Assembly: GCF_004331345.1 (NCBI RefSeq)
Contig: NZ_SJJZ01000005.1
Location: 186,001-250,000, forward strand
DNA length: 64,000 nucleotides
Direction: 5' to 3'
Source: Kribbella soli
GTDB taxonomy: Bacteria; Actinomycetota; Actinomycetes; Propionibacteriales; Kribbellaceae
In this document: in pieces, positions 23,547-31,998 of the stretch
Position numbering within the stretch: position 1 is the first letter of the stretch
Layout of the letters: every line of letters begins with the position of its first letter
Translations under genes and position numbers: made by a program
Notes under the pieces: model-generated
Seen by the model: the letters and a program-made list of their open reading frames with translations, nothing else
Database searches by the model: none
Told to the model about the DNA's origin: nothing

Positions 23547-25589
23547 ATGCTGCCGCCACATGTCGTGCTGGGGACGGCCTACTACCCGGAGTACCTGCCG
23601 CGCTCGCTCGGTGATCGGGTCCCGACCGACCTGGACCTGATGGCTGCGGCCGGCATCACCGCCATCCGTGTCGGTGAGTCGGTCTGGTCGACCTGGGAAC
23701 CACGGGACGGCGTCTTCGACCTCGAATGGATCCGCCCGGTTCTCGACGGTGCTCACGACCGCGGGATCGGCGTGATCCTCGGAACGCCGACGTACGCCGT
23801 ACCGCCGTGGCTGCAACGCGCGCACCCGGAGATCGCGGCCGAGCGGTCTACCGGCGTGCCGGTGCCGTGGGGGATCCGGCAGGAGATCGACTACGGGCAG
23901 CCTGCGTTCCTGTTCCATGCGGAGCGGGTGGTGCGGCGGATCGTGGAGCGGTACCGCGACCATCCGGCGGTGATCGGGTACCAGGTCGACAACGAGCCCG
24001 GTGTCCTGCTGGCCCACAACGCGTCCGCGTTCTCGGACTTTGTGGCTCGACTGCGTCGGAAGTACGGCGATGTCGAGGCGCTGAACGAGGCGTGGGGGTT
24101 GACATACTGGTCGCATCGGTTGAGCGACTGGTCCGAGCTGTGGCGGCCGGACGGCAACAGTACGCCGTCGTACGACTTGGCCTGGCGGCGGTTCCAGGCG
24201 GCGCGGACTTCCGAGTTCATCGGGTGGCAGGCTTCGCTGCTGCGGGGGTTGCGGCGCCCGGGGCAGTTCGTGACGACGTGTCTCGCGTACGACCGGCCGG
24301 CGGTCGCCGACGTACCGCTGACGTCGCAGCTGGACGTTGCGGCGGGCAACATGTATGTCGACGTCCAGGACGGGTTGGCGCGGCCGGCTTCAGCGTCCCG
24401 GCTGGAGCCGGGGTGGATCGGGCGGAGCGTCGCCGAGCTGTTCCTGGCCGCGGATCGGGTCTACGGGTCGCGCGGGGAGCCGTTCCTGGTGACCGAGACG
24501 AACGCGACGTCGATCGGCGGTTCGCACCAGAACCGGCCGCCGTACGACGGGCAGCTCCGGCAGCTCGCGTGGGGGATGGTGTCGCGTGGTGCGCGGATGG
24601 TCGAGTACTGGCACTGGCACACGATCCATCACGGGGCGGAGACGTTCTGGGGCGGGATTCTCGGGCACGATTTGGAGCCGGGACGGGTATACCGCGAGAT
24701 CGCTGCGATCGGTGCCGAGTTGGCGGCGGCTGGGTCGTCGGTGGTGGATCTGACGCCTGATGTCGACGTTGCGGTGCTGTGGTCGAACGAGAGCGACTGG
24801 GCGATGCAGTGCCAGCCGCCGTTGGCAACGCCGGGCGGTATACCGGACAAGGCGTCGTACCGGACGATCGTTGAGGCCTTCTACTCGGGGATTCTGGACG
24901 CCGGGTTGCGACCTGGGGTGGTGCCGGTCGAGCGGCTCGAGGCTGCGTTGTCGGCTCCGGTGGTTGTTGCTGCGGGGCTTTACGTCGCGTCGGACGCGGT
25001 GCTGGATCGGTTGGTCTCGTATGCACGGGACGGCGGGCATCTGATCGTTGGGCCGCGGACCGGGTACGCAGATCTGGAGGCGCGGCCGCGTCCTGAGGTC
25101 GCGCCGCCACGGTTGCGGGAGGCTGCCGGACTGGCATACCAGGAGTTCGAAAACCTGGAGGCCGAGATGCCGGTGAGTGGGTTGGCCGGGCACGCGACGC
25201 GATGGGCGGAGACGTTGCTCGTCGACGATGCCGACGTACTGGCGTCGTACGAGCATCCGACTGGGCGTCGGCCGATCGTCACCAGCAAGCGATTCGGTGC
25301 GGGGCGGGTGACGTACGTCGGGACGGTGCCGGATCGCGCTTTGGTTGCGGCGCTGTATGGGGCGCTGTATGGGGAGTCGCGGTTGTGGGCTCCGTCGGTG
25401 ACCGCGCTGTCGGCGGTGAACGCGGCGGGGGAGCGGCTGTGGTTCGTCCACAACTGGTCGGGAACGGCAGTGGTCGTCGAGCCGCCGATGGCTGTTGTGC
25501 CGCTCGTGCCTGTGGAGTCGGGGCAAGTCACGCTGGCGCGGGTTGAGTTGGGGCCGTGGGACGTTCGGGTGCTCAAGGAGGCGCAGTGA
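23547..25589 (+). CDS. Beta-galactosidase, glycoside hydrolase family 42
   Basis: 680 residues, cytoplasmic. The N-terminal TIM barrel begins with LGTAYYPEYLP. Acid/base Glu150 (QVDNEP) and nucleophile Glu317 (VTETNAT) are visible. Then follow the trimerisation domain (~390-600; DVAVLWSNESDW, VAAGLYVASD) and a C-terminal beta domain. GH42 enzymes split beta-galactosides such as galactan side-chain oligomers of rhamnogalacturonan I, which fits the locus. The start ATG at 23547 has no ribosome-binding site but lies just after a likely -10. Its stop overlaps the GH2 start (GTGA), so the two galactosidases are translationally coupled. Regulated through the type-B operator. Confidence 0.95.
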   Translation: MLPPHVVLGTAYYPEYLPRSLGDRVPTDLDLMAAAGITAIRVGESVWSTWEPRDGVFDLEWIRPVLDGAHDRGIGVILGTPTYAVPPWLQRAHPEIAAERSTGVPVPWGIRQEIDYGQPAFLFHAERVVRRIVERYRDHPAVIGYQVDNEPGVLLAHNASAFSDFVARLRRKYGDVEALNEAWGLTYWSHRLSDWSELWRPDGNSTPSYDLAWRRFQAARTSEFIGWQASLLRGLRRPGQFVTTCLAYDRPAVADVPLTSQLDVAAGNMYVDVQDGLARPASASRLEPGWIGRSVAELFLAADRVYGSRGEPFLVTETNATSIGGSHQNRPPYDGQLRQLAWGMVSRGARMVEYWHWHTIHHGAETFWGGILGHDLEPGRVYREIAAIGAELAAAGSSVVDLTPDVDVAVLWSNESDWAMQCQPPLATPGGIPDKASYRTIVEAFYSGILDAGLRPGVVPVERLEAALSAPVVVAAGLYVASDAVLDRLVSYARDGGHLIVGPRTGYADLEARPRPEVAPPRLREAAGLAYQEFENLEAEMPVSGLAGHATRWAETLLVDDADVLASYEHPTGRRPIVTSKRFGAGRVTYVGTVPDRALVAALYGALYGESRLWAPSVTALSAVNAAGERLWFVHNWSGTAVVVEPPMAVVPLVPVESGQVTLARVELGPWDVRVLKEAQ

Positions 25590-28516
25590 GGTACTTCGAG
25601 GATCTGACGCCGAGCACCGGGGCGCGCGAACCGCGGGCGTGGTTGCGGTCGTCACGGCCGCAGATCAGCCTGAACGGGCGCTGGAACTTCAAGCTCTGGG
25701 AGAGCGCGCCGGATGGTATGCCAAAGGTCGAGGCGGACTGGTGCGAGCTGACCGTTCCTGGGCACTGGGTGCTTCAGGGCCACGACCGGCCGCGGTATAC
25801 CAACACCGCGTTTCCCTTTCCGATCGATCCGCCGTACGCGCCGGACGCGAATCCGACGGGCGACCACGTCCGGACGTTCGAGCTGCCGGACGACTGGCCG
25901 ATCGACGGCGCAGTACTGCGCTTCGAGGGTGTCGACTCGTGCTTCAAGGTCTGGGTGAACGGCACTGAGGTCGGGACCGCGAAGGGGAGCCGGCTGCCGA
26001 GCGAGTTCACGGTCGGGCAGTTGCTGCGACCGGGACGGAACACGCTGGCCGTGCGGGTCCATCAGTGGTCGTCGGGTTCATACCTCGAGGACCAGGACAT
26101 GTGGTGGTTGCCGGGCATCTTCCGGGACGTGACCCTGCTCGCGCGCCCGTTGATCGACGACGTTTTCGTGCACGCGTCGTACGACCACCTGACAGGCGCC
26201 GGGACGCTACGAGTCGACGTCACGTCGGGCACAGGGTCGGAGTCGGTGCTGGGTGCGGTTGTGCGGGTGCCGGAGCTTGGGGTGGTCGTTGAGCCCGGTG
26301 TGCCGGTGACGATCAGGGAGGTCGAGCCGTGGTCGGCCGAGCTGCCGCGGCTGTACGACGCGACGGTCGAGGTGCCGGGGGAGACGGCCGCGCTGCGGAT
26401 CGGCTTCCGGACCGTGGCGATGGTCGACGAGCTGTTCACCGCGAACGGGCAGCCGCTGTTCTTCCGCGGCGTGAACCGGCACGAACACGACGAGCGGCGC
26501 GGCCGGGCGATGACGGTCGACGCGATGCGGCAGGACCTCGTGCTGATGAAGCAGCACAACATCAACGCCGTACGGACCGCGCACTACCCACCGCATCCGG
26601 CGTTCCTGGACCTGTGCGACGAACTCGGGCTCTGGGTGATCGACGAGTGCGACATCGAGACCCACGGCTTCATCTACACCGACTGGCGCGGCAACCCGGC
26701 CGACGACCCGGACTGGGCGCCGATGATGCTCGACCGGATGCGCCGAATGGTCGAGCGCGACAAGAACCATCCGAGCGTCGTGATCTGGTCGCTGGCCAAC
26801 GAGAGCCACCGCGGCCGGAACTTCGGCGAGCTCGCGACCTGGACGCGACAACGGGACCCGGACCGGGCCGTGTTCTACGAGCGGGACCGGACGTACGAGT
26901 TCTCGGACTTCTACAGCCTGATGTACCCGCCGCTGGAGGATCTCGAGGCGATCGGGACCCGGACGGAGGACGTACCGGAGGAGACCGCGGAACATCCCGA
27001 GCTGGAGGCGCGACGGCGAGCCCTCCCGTTCATCCTGGCCGAGTACGCGCATGCCATGGGCAACGGTCCGGGCGGGCTGGCCGACTACCAGCGGATCCTC
27101 GAGCACTACCCGCGCCTGCAGGGCGGCTTCCTCTGGGAGTGGATCGACCACGGCCTGCTGTTGCCCGGCGCAACCGATCATGTATACGGCGGCGATTTCG
27201 GCGAACGCCTCCACGGCACCAACTTCTGCATCGACGGCCTCCTCTTCCCCGACCGAACCCCGTCCCCGGGCCTCACCGAATACAAGAAGGTCCTGGAGCC
27301 AGTACGCATCACCGGCCCCGACCCGCTGACCATCCACAACCACCGAACCTTCACAGACACCACGGACTTGCAGTTCCACTGGACCCTCGAACAAAACGGC
27401 CAAGAACTAGCCACCGGCCACCTCCCCCTCCCATCCATCCCCCCAGGCCAATCCACCACCATCCCCCTCCCATCCACCGCCCACTCCGCCGCACCTGCTT
27501 TACGTGCGGCCTCTTCACCTTCCAGTGGAGAGCGGGTGTTGACCGTGCGTGCGGTGCTGGCGAAGGACACGGCGTGGGCTACTGCAGGGCACGAGGTTGC
27601 CTGGGCGCAGTTCGTGCTGGAACAACCCGCTCCCGCAGCGGCACCTGTGGTGCACAGCGCTCCTGTGGTGGACAGCGGGGACCTGCTCACACTCGGTGGA
27701 GGTGAGTTCGACCGTCGTACCGGCAAGCTGACCCGCCTGTTCGGACAGGTGGTCGACGGACCCGAGCTGGACCTCTGGCGTGCCCCGACCGACAACGACA
27801 ACGGCCAGGGCGGCCGGAACGGCGTCACCCAGGAGTGGCGCGCCGCCGGACTCGACCGCCTTCTACACCGCGTCGACGCCGTCGAAGTGCAGGACAACGA
27901 GCTCATCGTCCGTACGAGGGTGGCCCCCGAAGGCCTCGGCCTCAGCGTGCATACGACGTACCGCTGGACCGCCGACCAACACAGCCTCCAGCTAACCGTC
28001 GACGTACAGCCGGAGGGAGAGTGGGCCGGCACAGCGGTCACACCACGCTGCAGCAGTTGGCCGCGCGTCGGCGTACGGCTGACGCTGCCCAAGGAGCTGG
28101 AGAACGTGCAGTGGTACGGCGGCGGCCCGGGCGAGGCGTACGCCGACAGTCGCGAGGCGGCCCGAGTGGGACGGTATCGACGCACCGTCGACGAGCTGCA
28201 GACGCCGTACGTCGTACCGCAGGAGAACGGCTCCCGCGTCGACGTACGCTGGGCCGAACTGACCGATGCCAAGGGCAACGGCTTCCGAGTGAGCGGTACG
28301 CCGAACTTCCAGCTCACCGCCCGCCGCTGGACCACCGAAGACCTGGAACGCGCCCGCCACCGCTCGGACCTCACCCCCCACGACCACATCTACCTGAACC
28401 TCGACCTGGCCCAGAACGGCCTGGGCTCAGCCTCCTGCGGACCACCCGCCACCCAGCAACACACCCTCGAAGTAGCGCCCTACACGTTCACTCTCGGATT
28501 CCACCCATACAGTTGA
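25586..28516 (+). CDS. Beta-galactosidase, glycoside hydrolase family 2 (LacZ type)
   Basis: 976 residues with the full LacZ domain series: jelly-roll sugar-binding domain, Ig-like domain, TIM barrel, a second Ig-like domain and the C-terminal small-chain domain (from ~720). Acid/base Glu406 (SLANESHRGRN), nucleophile Glu486 (ILAEYAHAMGNGPGG), substrate-ring GVNRHEHDE and DECDIETHG are all present. There is no signal peptide. The GTG at 25586 overlaps the GH42 stop and is preferred over the in-frame start 30 bases earlier. A Pro/Ser/Ala linker (~residues 610-650) is encoded by an abruptly C-rich stretch (27240-27500). It probably acts with GH42 on galactose side chains inside the cell. Confidence 0.95.
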   Translation: MRYFEDLTPSTGAREPRAWLRSSRPQISLNGRWNFKLWESAPDGMPKVEADWCELTVPGHWVLQGHDRPRYTNTAFPFPIDPPYAPDANPTGDHVRTFELPDDWPIDGAVLRFEGVDSCFKVWVNGTEVGTAKGSRLPSEFTVGQLLRPGRNTLAVRVHQWSSGSYLEDQDMWWLPGIFRDVTLLARPLIDDVFVHASYDHLTGAGTLRVDVTSGTGSESVLGAVVRVPELGVVVEPGVPVTIREVEPWSAELPRLYDATVEVPGETAALRIGFRTVAMVDELFTANGQPLFFRGVNRHEHDERRGRAMTVDAMRQDLVLMKQHNINAVRTAHYPPHPAFLDLCDELGLWVIDECDIETHGFIYTDWRGNPADDPDWAPMMLDRMRRMVERDKNHPSVVIWSLANESHRGRNFGELATWTRQRDPDRAVFYERDRTYEFSDFYSLMYPPLEDLEAIGTRTEDVPEETAEHPELEARRRALPFILAEYAHAMGNGPGGLADYQRILEHYPRLQGGFLWEWIDHGLLLPGATDHVYGGDFGERLHGTNFCIDGLLFPDRTPSPGLTEYKKVLEPVRITGPDPLTIHNHRTFTDTTDLQFHWTLEQNGQELATGHLPLPSIPPGQSTTIPLPSTAHSAAPALRAASSPSSGERVLTVRAVLAKDTAWATAGHEVAWAQFVLEQPAPAAAPVVHSAPVVDSGDLLTLGGGEFDRRTGKLTRLFGQVVDGPELDLWRAPTDNDNGQGGRNGVTQEWRAAGLDRLLHRVDAVEVQDNELIVRTRVAPEGLGLSVHTTYRWTADQHSLQLTVDVQPEGEWAGTAVTPRCSSWPRVGVRLTLPKELENVQWYGGGPGEAYADSREAARVGRYRRTVDELQTPYVVPQENGSRVDVRWAELTDAKGNGFRVSGTPNFQLTARRWTTEDLERARHRSDLTPHDHIYLNLDLAQNGLGSASCGPPATQQHTLEVAPYTFTLGFHPYS

Positions 28517-28555
28517 GAGCTGCACGAATCTCGTTGAAAATAAGGGGTTGTGGCT

Positions 28556-28584
28556 TTGAAACTGTCGGTGGGGGTGTCTAGGCT
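28556..28584 (+). promoter_or_regulatory. Promoter of the DUF222-HNH gene (leaderless)
   Basis: TTGAAA (28556-28561), a 17-bp spacer and TAGGCT (28579-28584). The ATG at 28592 falls at the expected transcription start and has no Shine-Dalgarno sequence. Confidence 0.6.
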
Positions 28585-28591
28585 TTGATGC

Positions 28592-30460
28592 ATGGACAGG
28601 CCGCCTGAGTTGATGAGCGACAGCGAGCTGGTGCGCGCTCTCGACCAGGCCGACGCCGACCTGGCCCGCATCGAGACCCGCCGGCTGCGGATCGTCGCGG
28701 CGATGGACAAGTCCGGGTACGCCGAACAGGCCGGCGCCCGCGACATGGTCCAGTACCTGGAGTTCCGCTACCGCCTCGACCACTCCCGCGCCTACCGCGA
28801 CGTCCGCCTCGCCCGAGCCCTGCCGAAGTATGCGGCGGTCACCGCCGCCCTGCCCAACCTCGATGTGGCCGACGACGGACAGATTCCTGAGGTGGTGTTG
28901 CGGCCGGCGCAGGCCGAAGCGATCGTGACCGCCCTGGAGAAAGTCCCGACGACGGTGCCGGTCGCCGACCTCGAGTTCGCCGAACAAGAACTGGTCCGCC
29001 TCGCCCGCCACCTGGCACCGATCGACCTGCGCAAGGCCGCCGACCAGTCCCGCGACATCCTCGACACCGACGGCCCCGAACCCGAAGAACACAAGGCGGC
29101 CGCCCGCGAAACCCTCACCCTCACCACCGCCGACCGCGGCGTCAAATTCAAGGGCTACCTCGCCAACGAGAACGCCGAACTCCTCCGCACCATGATCGTC
29201 GCCGGAGCCCGCCCCCACAAAACCCTCGACGGCGACCCCGACCCCCGCTCCCGCGAAAAGCGCCAAGCCGACGCCCTCACCACCACATTGACCCTCGCCG
29301 CCACCGCCCTCGACGCAGGCACCCCGAGTCCCACCATCCCCCGCCCCACCGCACAACCCACTACACGGGACACCGAGACGCCAGACACCGCCGCCCACAA
29401 CACCACCTCGGCCACCACAACGGCGGACCCCGCAACGGCGGACGTGACGACGCCGGACGTGACCACGGCGGGCGCCGCGACCCACGACGCCACGGCGCAC
29501 GGCTCGGATGTCGACTCGGACGGTGGGGCAGCAGCTGGCCAGGGCCGCGGTGCGGACGGTGCTGCGGTAGCCGGCCAACAGGCCGGTGCGGCCGCTGGTG
29601 TGGTGGCGGGTGCGGGTGCTGGTGTGGGTGGTGACGTGGTGCCTGGGTTCGGTGCGAAGGCGAACCTCACCGTCACCATCGACCTGGAAGATCTGAAGGC
29701 AGCCACCGCGGACGCGATCGGGCAGACCGTCTACAGCAACGGACTGTCCGCAGCCACGATCCGCCGGCTGGCGTGTGATGCGAAGGTCATCCCGATCGTG
29801 CTCGGCTCAAACTCCGAACCGCTGGATGTCGGCCGCTGCGAGCGGCTGGTCACCCGCGCGATGCGCAGAGCCCTGAACACCCGCGACCGCGGCTGTGTCG
29901 TCTGCGGAGCTCCACCGATCCTGTGCGATGCACACCACCTGATCTCGTGGATCGATGGCGGCGAAACCAAGACCTCCAACCTGGCGCTGCTGTGCCGCCG
30001 CCACCACACCGATCTGCATCAGGGCCACTGGACCGTCACCATCACCAACGGCGAGGTCCACGTAGCCAGGCCCGCCTGGGCCGACCCACCACCCCGCCGT
30101 CCACGCAAACCACCGGACAACGCACCCCGAGCACACGAGCCGCCGGCTGAACCCGCGACGCCCTCGGGTCCACCGGACGACGCATCGCGAGCGCACGAGC
30201 CGCCGGGTGAGCGGTCCACGCGCTCTGATCCAGCGGACGGCAGACTCACGTCCGAGGGCACTCCGGGGCCCCAGACCTCAACCCCAGCGGGCGATCCGTG
30301 GGGTGGGACCGCCGCGCCCGCAGCCACCACACCGGGTGTCAGGCCGAGCCGCTGGCACGCCGACGAACTGACACGCGCGGAAGCGGCCCGGTTCGCGGTC
30401 TGGGGTGAGCGCGCCCCGAATGAGTCCGGTGCTGGCCCGCCATCCTTCGCCACAATCTGA
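28592..30460 (+). CDS. DUF222 / 13E12-repeat family protein with C-terminal HNH endonuclease domain
   Basis: 622 residues. The N-terminal ~230 residues are the helical DUF222 domain (DQADADLARIETRRLRIVAA, DMVQYLEFRYRLDHSRA). A low-complexity Thr/Pro/Ala/Gly stretch (~235-350) splits it from the rest of DUF222. The HNH nuclease motif follows at about 433-480: GCVVCGAPP, CDAHHLISWIDGG and NLALLCRRHHTDLHQG, with Cys pairs for zinc and the HH of the catalytic site. The tail of ~140 residues is disordered, with two imperfect copies of a RAHEPP-containing repeat. These proteins are abundant in actinobacterial genomes in multiple copies; their role is not established. It has its own promoter and no evident link to the pectin genes. 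Confidence 0.9.
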   Translation: MDRPPELMSDSELVRALDQADADLARIETRRLRIVAAMDKSGYAEQAGARDMVQYLEFRYRLDHSRAYRDVRLARALPKYAAVTAALPNLDVADDGQIPEVVLRPAQAEAIVTALEKVPTTVPVADLEFAEQELVRLARHLAPIDLRKAADQSRDILDTDGPEPEEHKAAARETLTLTTADRGVKFKGYLANENAELLRTMIVAGARPHKTLDGDPDPRSREKRQADALTTTLTLAATALDAGTPSPTIPRPTAQPTTRDTETPDTAAHNTTSATTTADPATADVTTPDVTTAGAATHDATAHGSDVDSDGGAAAGQGRGADGAAVAGQQAGAAAGVVAGAGAGVGGDVVPGFGAKANLTVTIDLEDLKAATADAIGQTVYSNGLSAATIRRLACDAKVIPIVLGSNSEPLDVGRCERLVTRAMRRALNTRDRGCVVCGAPPILCDAHHLISWIDGGETKTSNLALLCRRHHTDLHQGHWTVTITNGEVHVARPAWADPPPRRPRKPPDNAPRAHEPPAEPATPSGPPDDASRAHEPPGERSTRSDPADGRLTSEGTPGPQTSTPAGDPWGGTAAPAATTPGVRPSRWHADELTRAEAARFAVWGERAPNESGAGPPSFATI

Positions 30461-30999
30461 CCCACCGTGTCTGCGCGATCCCCCGCCGGCCCGCCAGCCC
30501 GCCAGCCAGCGCGTCGCGCATGTCCGGGACGTGTCCTGTGCCGGGGCGTGCCGTGCGCGGCGTGCTGTCCCCGGGACGTGTCCTGTGCCGAGGCGTGGCG
30601 GGGTGTGCGCGGGGCGTGTCCTGCGCCGGGGCGTGCTGTGCGCGGGGCGTGCTGTGCGCGAGGCGTGCCGTGGCCCGGGGAGTTCGTGGTCGGAGGACGC
30701 CGTACCTGGGAGGTGGTGTTTGTGGGTCGTGTCGGGAAGGTGCTGCGTTGGCCGGGCAGCGTCTGTCTGAGCTTCCAAGGAGAGTGCGCCGCACAGGTCC
30801 GCGGGGTGGGTGTGGCGGGCGATGTTCTCCGGGACTGGGAGTGGCACCCAGCTGAACCGCCCTGAGACTGCACCGGCCTCGGCCGTGTTGCTAGAGGTCT
30901 GGACCCAGTGGAGTGTGGCTGCGAGGCACTGGCCGGAGTGGTGGTTTCGGGCAGTCTTGTCTGACCGCATTGGGAGTCCACGCCACGAAGCGTCGACTG
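30461..30999. other. Non-coding GC-rich gap
   Basis: About 540 bp between the DUF222-HNH gene and the convergent small gene. It holds degenerate GC-rich direct repeats (30526-30672). Open frames exist on both strands but consist of Cys/Arg/Gly/Pro-rich repeat translation without ribosome-binding sites, so no gene is called. Confidence 0.6.
30526..30672. repeat. Degenerate tandem repeat, three main units plus two partial ones
   Basis: Units starting at 30526, 30573 and 30611 share GGGRCGTGTCCTGYGCCG followed by RGGCGTG and a GTGCGCGG-like end; two short partial units follow to 30672. Unit length varies (about 47, 38 and 30+ bp), so this is decayed duplication, not a CRISPR array. Confidence 0.65.
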
Positions 31000-31000
31000 G

Positions 31001-31324
31001 TCAGGCGGGGTCGGTGAACGAGATCGGCTTGCCGGTGGCGCGGGCGTAGGCGATCTCCCTGCTCGTGGACTCGCCGATATACCCGCCGGGGTTGACGACC
31101 AGAACGCGGTCGGCCAGGTCGATCTTGCGCAGGTGGAGGGCGCCCAACGCGGTCTTCTGCTCGTTGGTGATCAACTCGTTTGCTTCGGGATCCTCGGCGC
31201 GCAGGAAGACGCCTGGCGCGACGACGATGGCGCCTGCAAGGGTCAAGTCACGGTTCGCCGTGCGCATCTCGTCCACGAACCGGATAGAGCCGCAGATGCA
31301 CACAATCTCAGGTCGGTCAGGCAC
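31001..31324 (-). CDS. Nucleoside 2-deoxyribosyltransferase-like / DUF4406-type small protein
   Basis: 107 residues from a GTG at 31324. It begins with a beta strand and phosphate-binding-like CGSIRF, and ends with the NPGGYIGESTSREIAYA segment seen in the nucleoside deoxyribosyltransferase superfamily, where the Glu of GEST aligns with the catalytic or substrate-binding acid. The ADRVLVVN strand precedes it. Function in this organism is unknown; relatives act in nucleotide salvage or are found in phages. The start follows the stop of a short upstream frame with one intervening codon, suggesting translational coupling with the HIT-protein genes. Confidence 0.75.
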   Translation of the reverse strand: MPDRPEIVCICGSIRFVDEMRTANRDLTLAGAIVVAPGVFLRAEDPEANELITNEQKTALGALHLRKIDLADRVLVVNPGGYIGESTSREIAYARATGKPISFTDPA

Positions 31325-31327
31325 AGC

Positions 31328-31522
31328 TCAGTCCTTCGGATCGAACGGGTAACCGTCAGTGCGCGCTTTGACGTCACGGACAGGAACACGAGCCAGCAGT
31401 TTACGCAGCGAGATGGACACGGCCGCACTGTCGCAGGCGGGAGGCGTGATCCATGCTGTGAGACGGCGCTCGACACCGAAATCTGGGGGTGCGCCCGGCT
31501 CACCAACTCCCTTTAGCAACAC
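31328..31522 (-). CDS. Possible small protein between HIT and deoxyribosyltransferase-like genes
   Basis: A 64-codon frame from GTG 31522, one codon after the HIT-gene stop, to a stop one codon before the next gene. The C-terminal half (ISLRKLLARVPVRDVKARTD) looks like a genuine compact, charged peptide. The N-terminal half is less convincing, and an internal GTG at 31420 would give 30 residues. No family recognised. It could be a real microprotein or a decayed piece of a longer gene. Confidence 0.35.
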   Translation of the reverse strand: MLLKGVGEPGAPPDFGVERRLTAWITPPACDSAAVSISLRKLLARVPVRDVKARTDGYPFDPKD

Positions 31523-31525
31523 GGC

Positions 31526-31996
31526 TCAAGGGTGGTGGGGGTTGAGGTGGGACTGGAGGCGGTGGATGTAGGGGGCTCGTTGGTCGGGAGTGGCGGGGGA
31601 GTCGAGGTGGCGGGTGTTGTAGAGGTTGTCGTTGGGGTAGCGGGGGAAGACGTGGACGTGGTAGTGCCAGGCGTCTTGGTAGCCGGCGGGTTCGTTGTGT
31701 TGGCGGGTGGAGGTTCCTTCGCAGTTGTAGGTGCTGCGGATGGCGATGGCGATTTCGCGGACGATGTCGTGGACGGCGTGGCCGGATTCCGGGGGCAGGT
31801 CGTACAGGTTCTCGTGATGGGCGGTCGGGACCACCAGGACGTGGCCCTTGTTGTTGGGCCACCAGCGGGAGGCTACGAAGGCGAGTGCGTGCTCACGGCG
31901 CAGCACGATGTCGTGCTGCGCCGTGAGGTGGTCCTCGCCGCCGGCGGCCAGTCGGCAGAACGGGCAGTCGTAGCCGTCGGGCGCGTGGTTGAACAT
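31526..31996 (-). CDS. HIT-family nucleotide hydrolase/transferase
   Basis: 156 residues from ATG 31996. It has the histidine-triad motif HYHVHV (His111, His113, His115) near the C terminus, with middle His113 expected as nucleophile on nucleoside phosphoramidates or dinucleotides. An N-terminal CPFC (Cys11, Cys14) resembles the zinc site of several HIT proteins, and GHVLVVPTAHHENLYDL is the family's conserved mid-segment. It begins 2 bp after the stop of the GH95-like gene on the same strand, so it may be read through from the fucosidase operon, although its function is housekeeping-like. Confidence 0.9.
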   Translation of the reverse strand: MFNHAPDGYDCPFCRLAAGGEDHLTAQHDIVLRREHALAFVASRWWPNNKGHVLVVPTAHHENLYDLPPESGHAVHDIVREIAIAIRSTYNCEGTSTRQHNEPAGYQDAWHYHVHVFPRYPNDNLYNTRHLDSPATPDQRAPYIHRLQSHLNPHHP

Positions 31997-31998
31997 GC

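Noticed and set aside
28592..30460. Prophage or restriction island marked by the HNH endonuclease
   Set aside because: No integrase, phage structural, methylase or att-like repeats found; DUF222-HNH genes are common chromosomal genes in actinobacteria.
30526..30672. CRISPR array
   Set aside because: Repeat units vary in length and sequence, with no conserved spacer structure and no cas genes.
30467..30865. 132-codon frame in the repeat region
   Set aside because: Cys/Arg/Gly translation of degenerate repeats with no ribosome-binding site or domain.
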